Source: CAVVAE01 sp963746185 (GTDB lineage: Bacteria > Actinomycetota > Actinomycetes > Propionibacteriales > Nocardioidaceae). From it: a stretch of 64,000 bases of DNA. The translations under genes and the position numbers were made by a program. The notes beneath the pieces were generated by a model that saw nothing but the letters and a program-made list of their open reading frames with translations, was not told where the DNA came from and searched no databases. Within the stretch, counting starts at the first letter, position 1, and each line of letters starts with the position of its first letter. Location: assembly GCA_963746185.1 (NCBI GenBank), contig CAVVAE010000002.1, positions 434,001 to 498,000 on the forward strand, read 5' to 3'. Positions 43,683 through 52,386 of this stretch are shown here, piece after piece.

Positions 43683-44704
43683 GCGTCGGGAGTCGGCATC
43701 GGTGGGGACGCGGGCGGTGGCACCGCACCGGGCCCGGTCAGCATCGTCCGGGCGCGGTCGACGTCCTCGTTCATCTGGACGACAAGCTCGTGGACCGAGT
43801 CGAACTTGACCATCCCCCGAAGTCGTTCGACGAACGCGACCTCGACGAGGGCGTCGTACAGCTCGAGGTCGGTGCGGTCGAGCACGTAGGACTCGACCCG
43901 GCGATCGGTGCCATCGAACGTCGGGTTGGTGCCGACCGAGATCGCCGCCGGCAGGTACCCCTCGTCGTCCGATCCGGGCTCACCAGAATTGTCCAGCCGG
44001 CGCAGCCAGCCCGCGTAGACACCGTCGACCGGGACGGCCGTGACCGACGTGGCCACTGGCACGTTGGCGGTCGGGAAGCCGAGTTCTCGGCCGCGCTGGT
44101 CGCCCCGAACGACGTACCCACGGGTCGTGAACGGCCGCCCCAACGCCTCAGCTGCCGCGGCGACGTCGCCTTCCGCGAGGCATCGCCGGATGTACGTCGA
44201 CGACCACGCCTGACCTCCGGAATCGCTGCGGCCATCCAAAGCCAGCCCTTCGACCCTTACGTTGTGCTCGTTCCCCATCCGGCGGAGCAGGGAGACATCA
44301 CCCTGTGCACGATGGCCGTAGCGGAAGTTTTCCCCGACCACGATCACCGCCGCATTGAGGGCACTGAACAGGTAGGTCGTGACGAAGTCCTCAGCTGACA
44401 CCTGTGCAAGCTCGCGGGTGAACGGCAGCACGAGCACGGCGTCCGCCCCCGCCTCGGCCAGCAGCTCAAGCCTGCGCTCCAGCGGCACCAGTCCCTGCGG
44501 CGCCTTGTCTGGTGCGACCACCGTCATCGGATGCGGGTCGAACGTCACCGCCACCACGGGGACCCCGAACTGCTCGGCGGCAAGCTCCTGAGCACGCCTG
44601 AGCACGTGCTGGTGCCCGAGATGGACACCGTCGAAATTGCCGATCGTGACGACGCTCGGACCGAATCCGGCGCCGATCTCCGACACGTCATGCCAAACCT
44701 GCAC
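43679..44704 (-). CDS. ribF: Bifunctional riboflavin kinase/FAD synthetase
   Basis: A 341-residue enzyme that phosphorylates riboflavin to FMN and adenylates FMN to FAD. The N-terminal nucleotidyltransferase domain has VTIGNFDGVHLGHQ and the SSTYIRRCL segment. The C-terminal flavokinase domain has GRELGFPTANV, PVDGVYAGWL and the ISVGTNPTF strand. The extra ~20-residue tail is Pro-rich. The start is GTG 44704 with GGAGGGG ahead. Its position after truB is standard for actinobacteria; 122 bp separate it from truB. Confidence 0.92.
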   Translation of the reverse strand: MQVWHDVSEIGAGFGPSVVTIGNFDGVHLGHQHVLRRAQELAAEQFGVPVVAVTFDPHPMTVVAPDKAPQGLVPLERRLELLAEAGADAVLVLPFTRELAQVSAEDFVTTYLFSALNAAVIVVGENFRYGHRAQGDVSLLRRMGNEHNVRVEGLALDGRSDSGGQAWSSTYIRRCLAEGDVAAAAEALGRPFTTRGYVVRGDQRGRELGFPTANVPVATSVTAVPVDGVYAGWLRRLDNSGEPGSDDEGYLPAAISVGTNPTFDGTDRRVESYVLDRTDLELYDALVEVAFVERLRGMVKFDSVHELVVQMNEDVDRARTMLTGPGAVPPPASPPMPTPDA

Positions 44705-44826
44705 GCGTTGCGCCCCTCCTGTGCGTTGCCCCGATCACCTGCAGAGAAAACTCTCCCACGAAGCACGCCCTTGGGTCCCCTCCGCCCCAACGAGTCCGTC
44801 CGCCATCACGGATCGGATGTCCGCGG

Positions 44827-45708
44827 TCAGGCGGGCGCGAAGACCGCGACGGCCTTGGCGAGTGGACCGTGCTGCTCGTACAACGCGAGGAACTCCCCGG
44901 CTTCGGTGGTCAGCGCCACCGGACCTGCGGACTCGAGGTGCAGGTGGAGCGGCCGGCCGTTGCGCACGGCGGCTACCTGGGCGTCTTCGACGACCCGGGT
45001 GACGAAGCTCGCGGCTGCGGCGGTGTCGAGCGGGACCAGGGTGAGCTGCCTCTCGAGCTCTTCCAACGTGTGTGCGTCCTCGAGTCGAAACGGCCCGACC
45101 CGGGTACGACGAAGGACAGTCAGATGCCCTCCCACCTCGAGCAACGTGCCCAGGTCACGAGCGAGCGCGCGCACGTAGGTGCCGGTCGAACACTCGACGC
45201 GAACATCGAGGTCGACGACGGACTTCAGTCGCCGCGCAGCCAGCAGGGTGAACTCCGACACCGTGACCGGCCGCGGCGGGATCTCGACATCCTCACCCGC
45301 TCGAACCCGTGCGTAGGCGCGCTCCCCCTTGATCTTGATGGCCGAGACCGACGACGGGATCTGGATGATGTCTCCGGTCAGCTTGGCCATGGCGGCAGCG
45401 ATGGCCGCATCCGCCACGTGCGAGGCGTCGCGTGCGTCGACGACGTCACCGTCTGCATCGTCGGTGACGGTGGTCTGGCCCAGGCGGATCGTCGCGTCGT
45501 ACCCCTTGGTCGACAACGCCAGGTGGCCGAGCAGACGAGTCGCGCGGCCTAGCCCCAACACGAGGACACCCGTGGCCATCGGGTCGAGCGTGCCGGCATG
45601 ACCGACCTTGCGGGTGCTGGCGAGCCGACGACCTCGAGCCACCACGTCATGCGACGTCCAGCCAGCGGGCTTGTCGACGATCAGCAGCCCATCGGGAGCT
45701 GCCGGCAT
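44827..45708 (-). CDS. truB: tRNA pseudouridine-55 synthase
   Basis: A 293-residue enzyme that converts U55 in the tRNA T-loop to pseudouridine. The N-terminal motif is LLIVDKPAGWTSHDVV. The catalytic Asp is in GHAGTLDPMATGVL (near residue 42), and the later RLGQTTVTDDADGD and CSTGTYVRALARDLG segments match the family. A short actinobacterial C-terminal domain follows. ATG 45708 with GAGG 7 nt ahead is preferred to TTG 45714. The start codon lies 2 nt beyond the rbfA stop codon, so translation is probably coupled. Confidence 0.93.
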   Translation of the reverse strand: MPAAPDGLLIVDKPAGWTSHDVVARGRRLASTRKVGHAGTLDPMATGVLVLGLGRATRLLGHLALSTKGYDATIRLGQTTVTDDADGDVVDARDASHVADAAIAAAMAKLTGDIIQIPSSVSAIKIKGERAYARVRAGEDVEIPPRPVTVSEFTLLAARRLKSVVDLDVRVECSTGTYVRALARDLGTLLEVGGHLTVLRRTRVGPFRLEDAHTLEELERQLTLVPLDTAAAASFVTRVVEDAQVAAVRNGRPLHLHLESAGPVALTTEAGEFLALYEQHGPLAKAVAVFAPA

Positions 45709-45710
45709 GC

Positions 45711-46157
45711 TCAAGCCTCGGCGTCCGAGTCGTCCTCTTCAGGGTCGGGACGCTTGTAGGGGTCGGCTTCACCGGCGTAGGTCGCCCGGGCTGCCGTTGC
45801 GGCGACCTGGGCATCTCCTTCGCGGGCTTTCGCCAGCAGCGTCTCGATGTGGGCGGCCGTCTCGGGCAGTCCGTCGAGGATGAACTCCAAGGTCGGCGTG
45901 TGCCTCATGCCGAGTTGTTTGCCGACCTCGGACCGAATCAGTCCCTTGGCGCTCTCCAACGCAGCGCCGGAAGCGGCACGCTGCTCGTCGTCACCGAGCA
46001 CGGTGTAGAAGATCGAGGCGTGCTGGGAGTCGCCAGTGACGCGGACGTCGGTGATGGTGACGAAACCGAGCCGCACATCCTTGATGCGTCGCTCCAACAT
46101 TTCGGCGACGATAACGCGGATGCGGTCAGCGACCTTGCGAACTCGACCCGAGCTCAT
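45711..46157 (-). CDS. rbfA: 30S ribosome-binding factor RbfA
   Basis: A 148-residue assembly factor that binds near helix 1 of 16S rRNA in late 30S maturation and cold adaptation. The KH-like fold is visible (RVRKVADRIRVIVAEMLERR, GFVTITDVRVTGD and SQHASIFYTVLG, then LEFILD). An acidic C-terminal tail of about 35 residues extends beyond the usual core. GAGGAGG precedes ATG 46157. It is 105 nt after infB, and that gap holds a strong hairpin. Confidence 0.92.
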   Translation of the reverse strand: MSSGRVRKVADRIRVIVAEMLERRIKDVRLGFVTITDVRVTGDSQHASIFYTVLGDDEQRAASGAALESAKGLIRSEVGKQLGMRHTPTLEFILDGLPETAAHIETLLAKAREGDAQVAATAARATYAGEADPYKRPDPEEDDSDAEA

Positions 46158-46203
46158 GGCTCCTCCTCGGTCTCGTGCTTACTGACTGTCGCGACCCTGT
46201 CCC

Positions 46204-46245
46204 GATGTGCGGTGGAGCAGTTGGTGGGTCCACCCACCGCACATC
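46204..46245 (-). terminator. Long hairpin in the infB-rbfA gap
   Basis: GATGTGCGGTGG and CCACCGCACATC form a perfect 12-bp outer stem, and the apex TGGTGGGTCCACCCA can form a further small helix. It sits 17 nt after the infB stop and about 47 nt ahead of the rbfA start, inside an otherwise codirectional operon. It could be a partial terminator, an attenuator or an mRNA-stability element. Confidence 0.6.
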
Positions 46246-46262
46246 CGGAGGACAAGATCAGG

Positions 46263-49106
46263 TCAGCCCCGGGGGATTTCCTTCATTTCGAACGTCTCGA
46301 TGACATCGCCGATCTTGATGTCGTTGAAGTTCCCGAGAGTCAGACCACACTCGAAGCCCTCGCGGACCTCAGTAGCGTCATCCTTCTCCCGCTTGAGCGA
46401 CGTGATGTCGAGGTTGTCAGCCACCACCGCGCCATCACGCAGCAAGCGCGCCTTGGCGTTGCGGCGGATGAGACCCGATGTGACGAGACATCCGGCGATG
46501 TTGCCGACCTTGGAGGAACGGAACACCTCGCGGATCTCGGCGGTACCGAGTTGCGACTCTTCGTACTCCGGCTTGAGCATGCCCTTGAGCGCTGCCTCGA
46601 TCTCGTCGATCGCCTGGTAGATCACCGTGTAGTAGCGGATGTCGACGCCTTCGCGGTCTGCGACCTCGGTGGCCTTGCCCTGCGGCCGGACGTTGAAGCC
46701 GATGATCACGGCGTTCGACGCGGCGGCGAGCATCACGTTCGTCTCAGTGATGGCGCCGACACCTCGGTCGATGACCCGGAGGTTGACGTCGTCACCGACG
46801 TCGATCTTCGCCAGCGCATCTTCGAGTGCTTCCACCGAACCCGACACATCGCCCTTGAGGATGAGCAGCAGCTCTTCGCTCTCGCCCTTCTCCATGCTCG
46901 ACATGAAGTCCTCGAGGGTACGACGTCCGGTGCTCTTCGCCAGCATGGCCGCACGCTCGCGGGCGTCACGCTTCTCAGCGATCTGACGCGCCACCCGGTC
47001 ATCGGCGACGACCAGGAAGTTGTCACCGGCACCGGGCACGGCGGTAAGACCGAGCACCATGACAGGACGGCTCGGCGGAGCCTCCTCGACCGCTTCGCCG
47101 TGCTCGTCGAGCATGGCGCGCACGCGGCCGTAGGCGGGACCCGCGACGATCGAGTCGCCGACGTGAAGCGTTCCGCGCTGCACGAGGACGGTGGCGACAG
47201 GACCGCGTCCACGGTCGAGGTGTGCCTCGATGACGAGACCTTGGGCGTCCTGGTCGGGGTTGGCCCGCAGGTCGAGCGCCGCGTCCGCGGTCAGCACGAG
47301 TGACTCGAGCAACCCTTCGATGTTGAGGTTGGACTTCGCGGAGACGTCGACGAACATGGTGTCGCCGCCGTACTCCTCGGGCACCAGGCCGTACTCGGTC
47401 AGCTGGCCACGAACCTTGGCGGGGTCAGCTTCGGGCTTGTCGATCTTGTTGACCGCGACCACGATCGGCACGTCGGCGGCCTTGGCGTGGTTGAGCGCCT
47501 CGATGGTCTGAGGCATCACGCCGTCGTCGGCTGCGACCACGAGGATCGCGATGTCGGTGGCCTGGGCACCACGCATACGCATGGCGGTGAAGGCTTCGTG
47601 ACCCGGGGTGTCGATGAAGGTCAGCCTGCGCTCCTGGCCATCGACCTCGGTCGCGATCTGGTAGGCACCGATGTGCTGGGTGATGCCGCCGGCCTCGTCG
47701 GAGACGACGTTGGCGTCGCGGATCGCGTCGAGCAGCTTGGTCTTTCCGTGGTCGACGTGACCCATCACCGTGACGACGGGCGGACGCGCTGTCAGCGCGT
47801 CCTCGCCACCTTCGTCCTCACCGAACTCGATGTTGAACGAGTCGAGGAGCTCCTTGTCCTCGTCCTCCGGAGACACGACCTCGATGTTGTAGTTCAGCTC
47901 TTCACCAAGGATCGCCAGCGTCTCGTCGTTGACCGACTGGGTCGCCGTGACCATCTCGCCCAGGCTGAACAGCACCTGCACCAGCGAGGCCGCGTCGACG
48001 CCTACCTTGTCGGCGAAGTCGGTCAGCGATGCGCCACGCGACAGGCGAATGGTCTCGCCATCACCCTTGCGGACGCGCACGCCCCCGGTTGTCGGGGCTT
48101 GCATCTGCTCGAACTCTTGACGACGTGCGCGCTTGGACTTGCGCCCACGGCGCGACGGTCCTCCGGCGCGACCGAACGCACCCTGAGTGACGCCGCGTTG
48201 GTTGCGACCGCCACCTGGACGGCCACCGCCGACCGGCATTCCGCCACCGCCACCGGGGCCACCGGGGCCGGCGAAACCGCCACCCGTGCGGCCACCGCGG
48301 GCCGGAGCACCGGTGCCGCCACCGCGGGGAGCACCTCGGCCGGGTGTGGGAGCAGATCGCGTACCTCGAGATCCCGGTCCGCCAGATCCGCCTGGTCCAC
48401 CGGGCCCGGGAGGTCCGCCGGGGCCGCTGACGGTCGACTGGCGAGGCATCATCGCCGGGTTGGGTCGTGGGGCGCCTGGCACGCTGCCGGGACGGTTGCC
48501 GCGTCCGTCGGTCGGTCGGTCTGGGACGTCGCTGTGACCTGCGGGGCGAGCAGCCGGACCTTGACCCGGGCGACGCATGCCCTGGGTCGAGGAGAACGGG
48601 TTGTTGCCGGGGCGCGGTGTGCCCGGCTTGGGTGCCGGACGCGGAGCAGCCGTCGGCGACGCCGACGCGGCCGGTGCGATGGGCTCCTCGGCGGCGGGCG
48701 GCTCTGGTGCTTCAGGCGCAGCGGGCGCGGCGGGCGCCGTGGGTGCCGCAGCCGGCTCGATGCGCTCTGGGGCGGACTCGACCGAGGGTGCAGCGGCCGG
48801 GGCCGGGCTTGGGGCAGAGGTCACCCGGGGCTCTTCGGTCACGACGGTGGCCGCTGCCGGTGCGTCTGCGTCGGAGGCCGCAGCCTTCTTCGCCGGAGCC
48901 TTCTTCGCGGCCTTCTTCGCCGCCTTGGCCTCGGCGGCCTTTTTCCAGGCTTCGCCGTGCAGTTCTTCGAGACGGCGGGCCACCGGGGGCTCGACCGTCG
49001 AGGAAGCCGATTTCACGAACTCCCCCATGTCATTAAGTGCCGCGAGAACTTCCTTACTCGGCACTCCGAACTCTTTCGCGAGTTCGTGGACTCTGGCTTT
49101 AGCCAC
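46263..49106 (-). CDS. infB: Translation initiation factor IF-2
   Basis: A 947-residue GTPase that delivers initiator tRNA to the 30S subunit. The N-terminal IF2N domain is AKARVHELAKEFGVPSKEVL. A long low-complexity region follows (Lys/Ala-rich about 60-85, Ala/Pro-rich about 85-180, then Gly/Arg/Pro-rich to about 330). The second IF2N motif is LTDFADKVGVDAASLVQVLF. The GTPase domain has G1 VMGHVDHGKTK (near residue 450), G3 DTPGHEAF and G4 NKID. Domains II-IV complete the protein. Start GTG 49106 has AAGGAG close ahead; the frame is open to 49136. It is 123 nt after ylxR. Confidence 0.95.
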   Translation of the reverse strand: MAKARVHELAKEFGVPSKEVLAALNDMGEFVKSASSTVEPPVARRLEELHGEAWKKAAEAKAAKKAAKKAPAKKAAASDADAPAAATVVTEEPRVTSAPSPAPAAAPSVESAPERIEPAAAPTAPAAPAAPEAPEPPAAEEPIAPAASASPTAAPRPAPKPGTPRPGNNPFSSTQGMRRPGQGPAARPAGHSDVPDRPTDGRGNRPGSVPGAPRPNPAMMPRQSTVSGPGGPPGPGGPGGSGGPGSRGTRSAPTPGRGAPRGGGTGAPARGGRTGGGFAGPGGPGGGGGMPVGGGRPGGGRNQRGVTQGAFGRAGGPSRRGRKSKRARRQEFEQMQAPTTGGVRVRKGDGETIRLSRGASLTDFADKVGVDAASLVQVLFSLGEMVTATQSVNDETLAILGEELNYNIEVVSPEDEDKELLDSFNIEFGEDEGGEDALTARPPVVTVMGHVDHGKTKLLDAIRDANVVSDEAGGITQHIGAYQIATEVDGQERRLTFIDTPGHEAFTAMRMRGAQATDIAILVVAADDGVMPQTIEALNHAKAADVPIVVAVNKIDKPEADPAKVRGQLTEYGLVPEEYGGDTMFVDVSAKSNLNIEGLLESLVLTADAALDLRANPDQDAQGLVIEAHLDRGRGPVATVLVQRGTLHVGDSIVAGPAYGRVRAMLDEHGEAVEEAPPSRPVMVLGLTAVPGAGDNFLVVADDRVARQIAEKRDARERAAMLAKSTGRRTLEDFMSSMEKGESEELLLILKGDVSGSVEALEDALAKIDVGDDVNLRVIDRGVGAITETNVMLAAASNAVIIGFNVRPQGKATEVADREGVDIRYYTVIYQAIDEIEAALKGMLKPEYEESQLGTAEIREVFRSSKVGNIAGCLVTSGLIRRNAKARLLRDGAVVADNLDITSLKREKDDATEVREGFECGLTLGNFNDIKIGDVIETFEMKEIPRG

Positions 49107-49229
49107 AATTCTCCTTCTTGGGCGGTCCGACCCCAAGAAGGGCGCAGACCGTTAGGTGTTGGGCGTGCTCATCGCATGAGTCTCATCGAGATGTCATGAG
49201 CCGCTGCTCCACTCTCTTCGTCGGTCTTC

Positions 49230-49541
49230 TCAGCCGTCACCGGCGGAGTCCAGCGCCTCGGGTGAGGACTGGGGGTGTGTCTCGATCCAGCTGCGTAGTG
49301 CGCTGGTGTCGAGCGGACCCTCCAGGCGCAAGGCCCGCGGGAACGCACGACGACGCACGGCTAGTTCGAGACACTCGGGCTTGGGGTGCACGTGCGCTCC
49401 CCGGCCCGCTCTTCTTCCTGCTTCGTCGGGTACGACGGATCGAGTGGATCCGTCATCCTCGGCGACGACACGCAAGAGGTCAGACTTTGTCGCGCGCTCC
49501 CGGCAGCCCACACATGTGCGGACAGGGGTCACGCGACTCAT
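49230..49541 (-). CDS. ylxR: YlxR (RnpM-like) family protein
   Basis: A 103-residue YlxR/DUF448 protein. The conserved motif RTCVGCRERATKSDLLRVV lies at the N-terminus, and GRRAGRGAHVHPKPECLELA follows; both match the family's RNA-binding surface. In Bacillus the homologue modulates RNase P. A C-terminal tail of about 25 residues is variable. ATG 49541 is preferred to the upstream in-frame start at 49547. It lies between nusA and infB, the standard position. Confidence 0.88.
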   Translation of the reverse strand: MSRVTPVRTCVGCRERATKSDLLRVVAEDDGSTRSVVPDEAGRRAGRGAHVHPKPECLELAVRRRAFPRALRLEGPLDTSALRSWIETHPQSSPEALDSAGDG

Positions 49542-49630
49542 CACCAAAGAGTCTACCGGTTCACGCCTGCCGCTCGCGAACTCGCAACCCAGGCCGCCAG
49601 TTGAGCCTCCTCGGCAACGAGCGTCCTGGG

Positions 49631-50680
49631 CTAGACCTGCTCTGTCGCCTCAGGCGACGGTTCCGCCGGGTCAGCGGTCATCACGACAGGTTCGGCCGGC
49701 GCGTCAGCAGGGTCAGGAGCGGTGTCAGAGCGGATGTCGATTCGCCAGCCGGTCATCCGGGCGGCCAGCCTGGCGTTCTGCCCCTCTTTTCCGATCGCCA
49801 GCGAGAGTTGGAAGTCCGGGACGACCACCCGCGCCGACCGGGCCGCCTCGTCGACGATCTCCACCGACTTGACCTGGGCGGGCGAGAGCGCGTGGGCGAT
49901 CATCTCCGCCGGGTCTGCCGCCCAGTCGACGATGTCGATCTTCTCGCCATGCAGTTCGGTCATCACGTTGCGGACGCGCTGGCCCATCGGGCCGATGCAG
50001 GCACCCTTCGGGTTGACCCCCTCGACCGTCGTACGCACGGCGATCTTGGTGCGGTGCCCAGCCTCGCGGGCGATGCCGGCGATCTCGACCGTCCCGTCTC
50101 CAATCTCGGGCACCTCGAGCGCGAACAGCTTCTTGACGAGGTTGGGGTGGGAACGCGACACCATCACCTGCGGTCCCTTGGGGCCCTTGCGCACCGTCAC
50201 CACCAGGCAGCGGATGCGCTGACCGTGGTCGTAGCGCTCTCCCGGAACTCGCTCAGCCGCGGGCAACACGGCCTCGACCTTGCCGAGGTCGACAAACACC
50301 ATGTCGGGATCGCGACCTTGCTGGACCACACCGGATACGACGTCGCCTTCCTTGCCGGAGAACTCCCCGAAGCGCAGGTCGTCCTCGGCGTCACGCAGCC
50401 GTTGCAGGATGACCTGCTTGGCGGTGGTCGCAGCGATCCGGCCGAAGCCCTCGGGCGTGTCGTCGTACTCACGCACGACGTCTCCCGACTCATCACGCTC
50501 GCGAGCGAACACCATCACGTGGCCGGTCTTGCGGTCGAGCTCGACGCGCGCGTCCTCGCTGGCGCCCGGAGTGCGGTGATACGCGACCAGCAATGCCTGC
50601 TCGATGGCGTCAACCAGGATGTCGAGCGAGATCTCTTTCTCCTGGACCAGGGAACGCAGGACCGTCATGTCGATGTCCAC
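49631..50680 (-). CDS. nusA: Transcription termination/antitermination factor NusA
   Basis: A 349-residue RNA-polymerase elongation factor acting in pausing, termination and rRNA antitermination. The N-terminal domain binds polymerase (RSLVQEKEISLDILVDAIEQ). An S1 domain follows (GDVVSGVVQQGRDPDMVFVD), then KH1 (GACIGPMGQRVRNVMTELHG with EKIDIV) and KH2 (FQLSLAIGKEGQNARLAARM). The C-terminal acidic repeats of E. coli NusA are absent, as in most actinobacteria. The GTG start has AAGGAG 6 nt ahead, 3 nt after the rimP stop. Confidence 0.94.
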   Translation of the reverse strand: MDIDMTVLRSLVQEKEISLDILVDAIEQALLVAYHRTPGASEDARVELDRKTGHVMVFARERDESGDVVREYDDTPEGFGRIAATTAKQVILQRLRDAEDDLRFGEFSGKEGDVVSGVVQQGRDPDMVFVDLGKVEAVLPAAERVPGERYDHGQRIRCLVVTVRKGPKGPQVMVSRSHPNLVKKLFALEVPEIGDGTVEIAGIAREAGHRTKIAVRTTVEGVNPKGACIGPMGQRVRNVMTELHGEKIDIVDWAADPAEMIAHALSPAQVKSVEIVDEAARSARVVVPDFQLSLAIGKEGQNARLAARMTGWRIDIRSDTAPDPADAPAEPVVMTADPAEPSPEATEQV

Positions 50681-50683
50681 GGC

Positions 50684-51178
50684 TCACTCCTTCTCAGACG
50701 GCGCTTCAGCGCCAGCACGACGGCGGTTGAACTCGATCTCGACGCGCGCCTTGGCCACATCGGCGTACGTGATCTCGCGGGAACTGCCGTCGACGTCGAG
50801 CGTGGCAGTTTCGTCGCCGGCCTCGAGGACGCGACCGGTGAACGGCTCGCCGTCGTGCGGCGTCACCGTCACCAGGCGGTCGGTGTTGCGCTTCCAGTGG
50901 CGGGCCAAGGTCAGGGGACGGTCGATGCCGGGAGAGGTGACTTCGAGGGTGTACGGCGCGTCGCCGATCACATCCGCCTGGTCGAGCACGCCACTGACGA
51001 GGCGGGTGGCGTCAGCAATGTCATCGAGGGTGATGCCGCCGTCCTGGTCGACATAGACACGCACCAGGTTGCGGCGGCCGGCAGCGGAGATCTCCACGGC
51101 TTCGAGGTCGAGCCCAGCCTGCGTAAGCGGTCCCTGCAGCACCTCAAGGAGAGCTTCTTTGGGCTGTGGACCGGTCAC
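50684..51178 (-). CDS. rimP: Ribosome maturation factor RimP
   Basis: A 164-residue protein for 30S assembly. The N-terminal domain has LTQAGLDLEAVEIS and RRNLVRVYVDQDGGITLDDI, and the C-terminal Sm-like domain has YTLEVTSPGIDRPLT, RLVTVTPHDGEPFTG and ITYADVAKARVEIEF. The GTG start at 51178 has AGGAGG 7 nt ahead. It is the first gene of the rimP-nusA-ylxR-infB run and is divergent from the Tat lipoprotein gene, so the gap of about 175 bp should contain the operon promoter. Confidence 0.93.
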   Translation of the reverse strand: MTGPQPKEALLEVLQGPLTQAGLDLEAVEISAAGRRNLVRVYVDQDGGITLDDIADATRLVSGVLDQADVIGDAPYTLEVTSPGIDRPLTLARHWKRNTDRLVTVTPHDGEPFTGRVLEAGDETATLDVDGSSREITYADVAKARVEIEFNRRRAGAEAPSEKE

Positions 51179-51354
51179 TGGGAGTCCTCCTCAATCTTCT
51201 GTTGTCCTTCTGTCGTCGACGCGCGGTTCCAGCCTAGCGGGAGCAGCGGCGGTCTGGCCGGATGCCTGCCCCCTACCGCAGGTCTCGAGCCGGTGCGGTC
51301 GCGCGCTGTCGTCGCGTGTGCCCGGCAGATTGCACCCCTGCTACGGTCGCTCGC

Positions 51355-51873
51355 GTGGAGGACAGTCCGGCGGTGAGCAGACGCCGTGTGCTTCAGGCGT
51401 CTGCGCTGGCAGCTGTCGGTTTCGTCGCAGGATGCACCGGATCAGACGACACCGATCCCGACCCCACAAGTTCCACGTCGCCGTCGTCCGAGCCGCCAGA
51501 AGACCCTGATGTCGTCCTCCTCATCAGTGCGATCTCCGACGAGGAGTCGCTGCTCAACTATTGCGGCGACGCTGTTGACCGTCACCGCCAGCTGAAGAAC
51601 ATCATCACCCCCGTGTTGAAGCGTCAGCGCGAGCATGTACGCCGCCTTCGCTCGACGCTGACGGACGACCAACCACGCCGCAACACGACGGCCGCTCCCG
51701 TGCCGGGCAACCCACTTCAAGCGCTCAACAACCTGCGGCAGTTCGCCTCCTCAGCCGAGGAGACGCGTTTTGCCGACTGTCTGGCCACCGAGTCCGGGCT
51801 ACTGGCGCGGCTGTTCGCCTCGACCTCCGCCGCACACGCCTTGACGGTTGAGAGCATCAGGGATGCCCGATGA
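51355..51873 (+). CDS. Tat-exported lipoprotein of unknown function
   Basis: A 172-residue lipoprotein. The signal has a twin-arginine motif (SRRRVLQAS) followed by a hydrophobic stretch and a lipobox (VAGC, Cys near residue 22). A Ser/Pro/Asp-rich linker precedes a helical domain. Helices with LISAISDEESLLNYC and QREHVRRLRSTL resemble the four-helix DUF4439-like fold of the next gene. The frame is open from 51262, but GTG 51355 gives the proper signal. Its 3' end overlaps the ferritin-like gene by 4 nt; the pair likely act together at the membrane. Confidence 0.65.
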   Translation: MEDSPAVSRRRVLQASALAAVGFVAGCTGSDDTDPDPTSSTSPSSEPPEDPDVVLLISAISDEESLLNYCGDAVDRHRQLKNIITPVLKRQREHVRRLRSTLTDDQPRRNTTAAPVPGNPLQALNNLRQFASSAEETRFADCLATESGLLARLFASTSAAHALTVESIRDAR

Positions 51874-52298
51874 CCGCCGTCGACTCACTACAAGACTGTC
51901 TGGCCGGCGAGCATGCCGCGCTCTACGGCTACGGCCTGCTGGGTGGAGTGGTGAGCGCCGTAGCAGCCGAATCGACGTGGCAGGTCCTCGCTGATGCGGC
52001 GTACGTCGACCATCGCCGCCGGCGCGACCAGCTGATTGAGCTGATCGCGGGCCTCGATGCGCAGCCGGTGGCAGCCAAGCCGGCCTATCGAAGCCCGCAG
52101 GACATCGTGACGCTCAACGACTGCCGGGTTGTCGGAGAGCTGATCGAGGGCCGCTGCGCTGCCATCTACGGTCTCGCCGTAGCCGAAACGGTCGACTCCA
52201 CCCGCGAGTACGTGGCGCGAGCACTCACCTCTTGCGCGCTGCGCGAAGTCGAGTGGGGCGCTGCGGTCGAGGCGTTCCCTGGCATCGCCGAGTTCTGA
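51870..52298 (+). CDS. DUF4439 ferritin-like protein
   Basis: A 142-residue helical protein of the DUF4439 ferritin-like family, commonly found beside rimP in actinobacteria. The first helix has LQDCLAGEHAALYGYGLLGG with a Glu-His pair of the kind that binds metal, the second has YVDHRRRRDQLIELIAGLDA, and the fourth has LREVEWGAAVEAFPG. The ferritin-like fold suggests di-iron chemistry, but the function is unknown. The ATG overlaps the preceding lipoprotein gene by 4 nt. Confidence 0.75.
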   Translation: MTAVDSLQDCLAGEHAALYGYGLLGGVVSAVAAESTWQVLADAAYVDHRRRRDQLIELIAGLDAQPVAAKPAYRSPQDIVTLNDCRVVGELIEGRCAAIYGLAVAETVDSTREYVARALTSCALREVEWGAAVEAFPGIAEF

Positions 52299-52299
52299 T

Positions 52300-52317
52300 T
52301 TCCCGCGACTGCGGGAA
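52300..52317 (+). terminator. Short hairpin after the ferritin-like gene
   Basis: TTCCCGC and GCGGGAA form a 7-bp stem around a 4-nt loop, right after the stop codon and before the convergent M43 peptidase gene. Confidence 0.5.
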
Positions 52318-52386
52318 CGTTGCAGCCATGGCCGGACTCCCCTGTGCTTCCGATCAGTGGCGCAAGTTCCCGCAGCCCCGGGAGGC

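Noticed and set aside
47487..51376. Very long open frames (570 and 752 residues) on the plus strand across infB, ylxR, nusA and rimP.
   Set aside because: They lie antisense to four unmistakable conserved genes, and their length reflects the absence of stops in GC-rich shadow frames.
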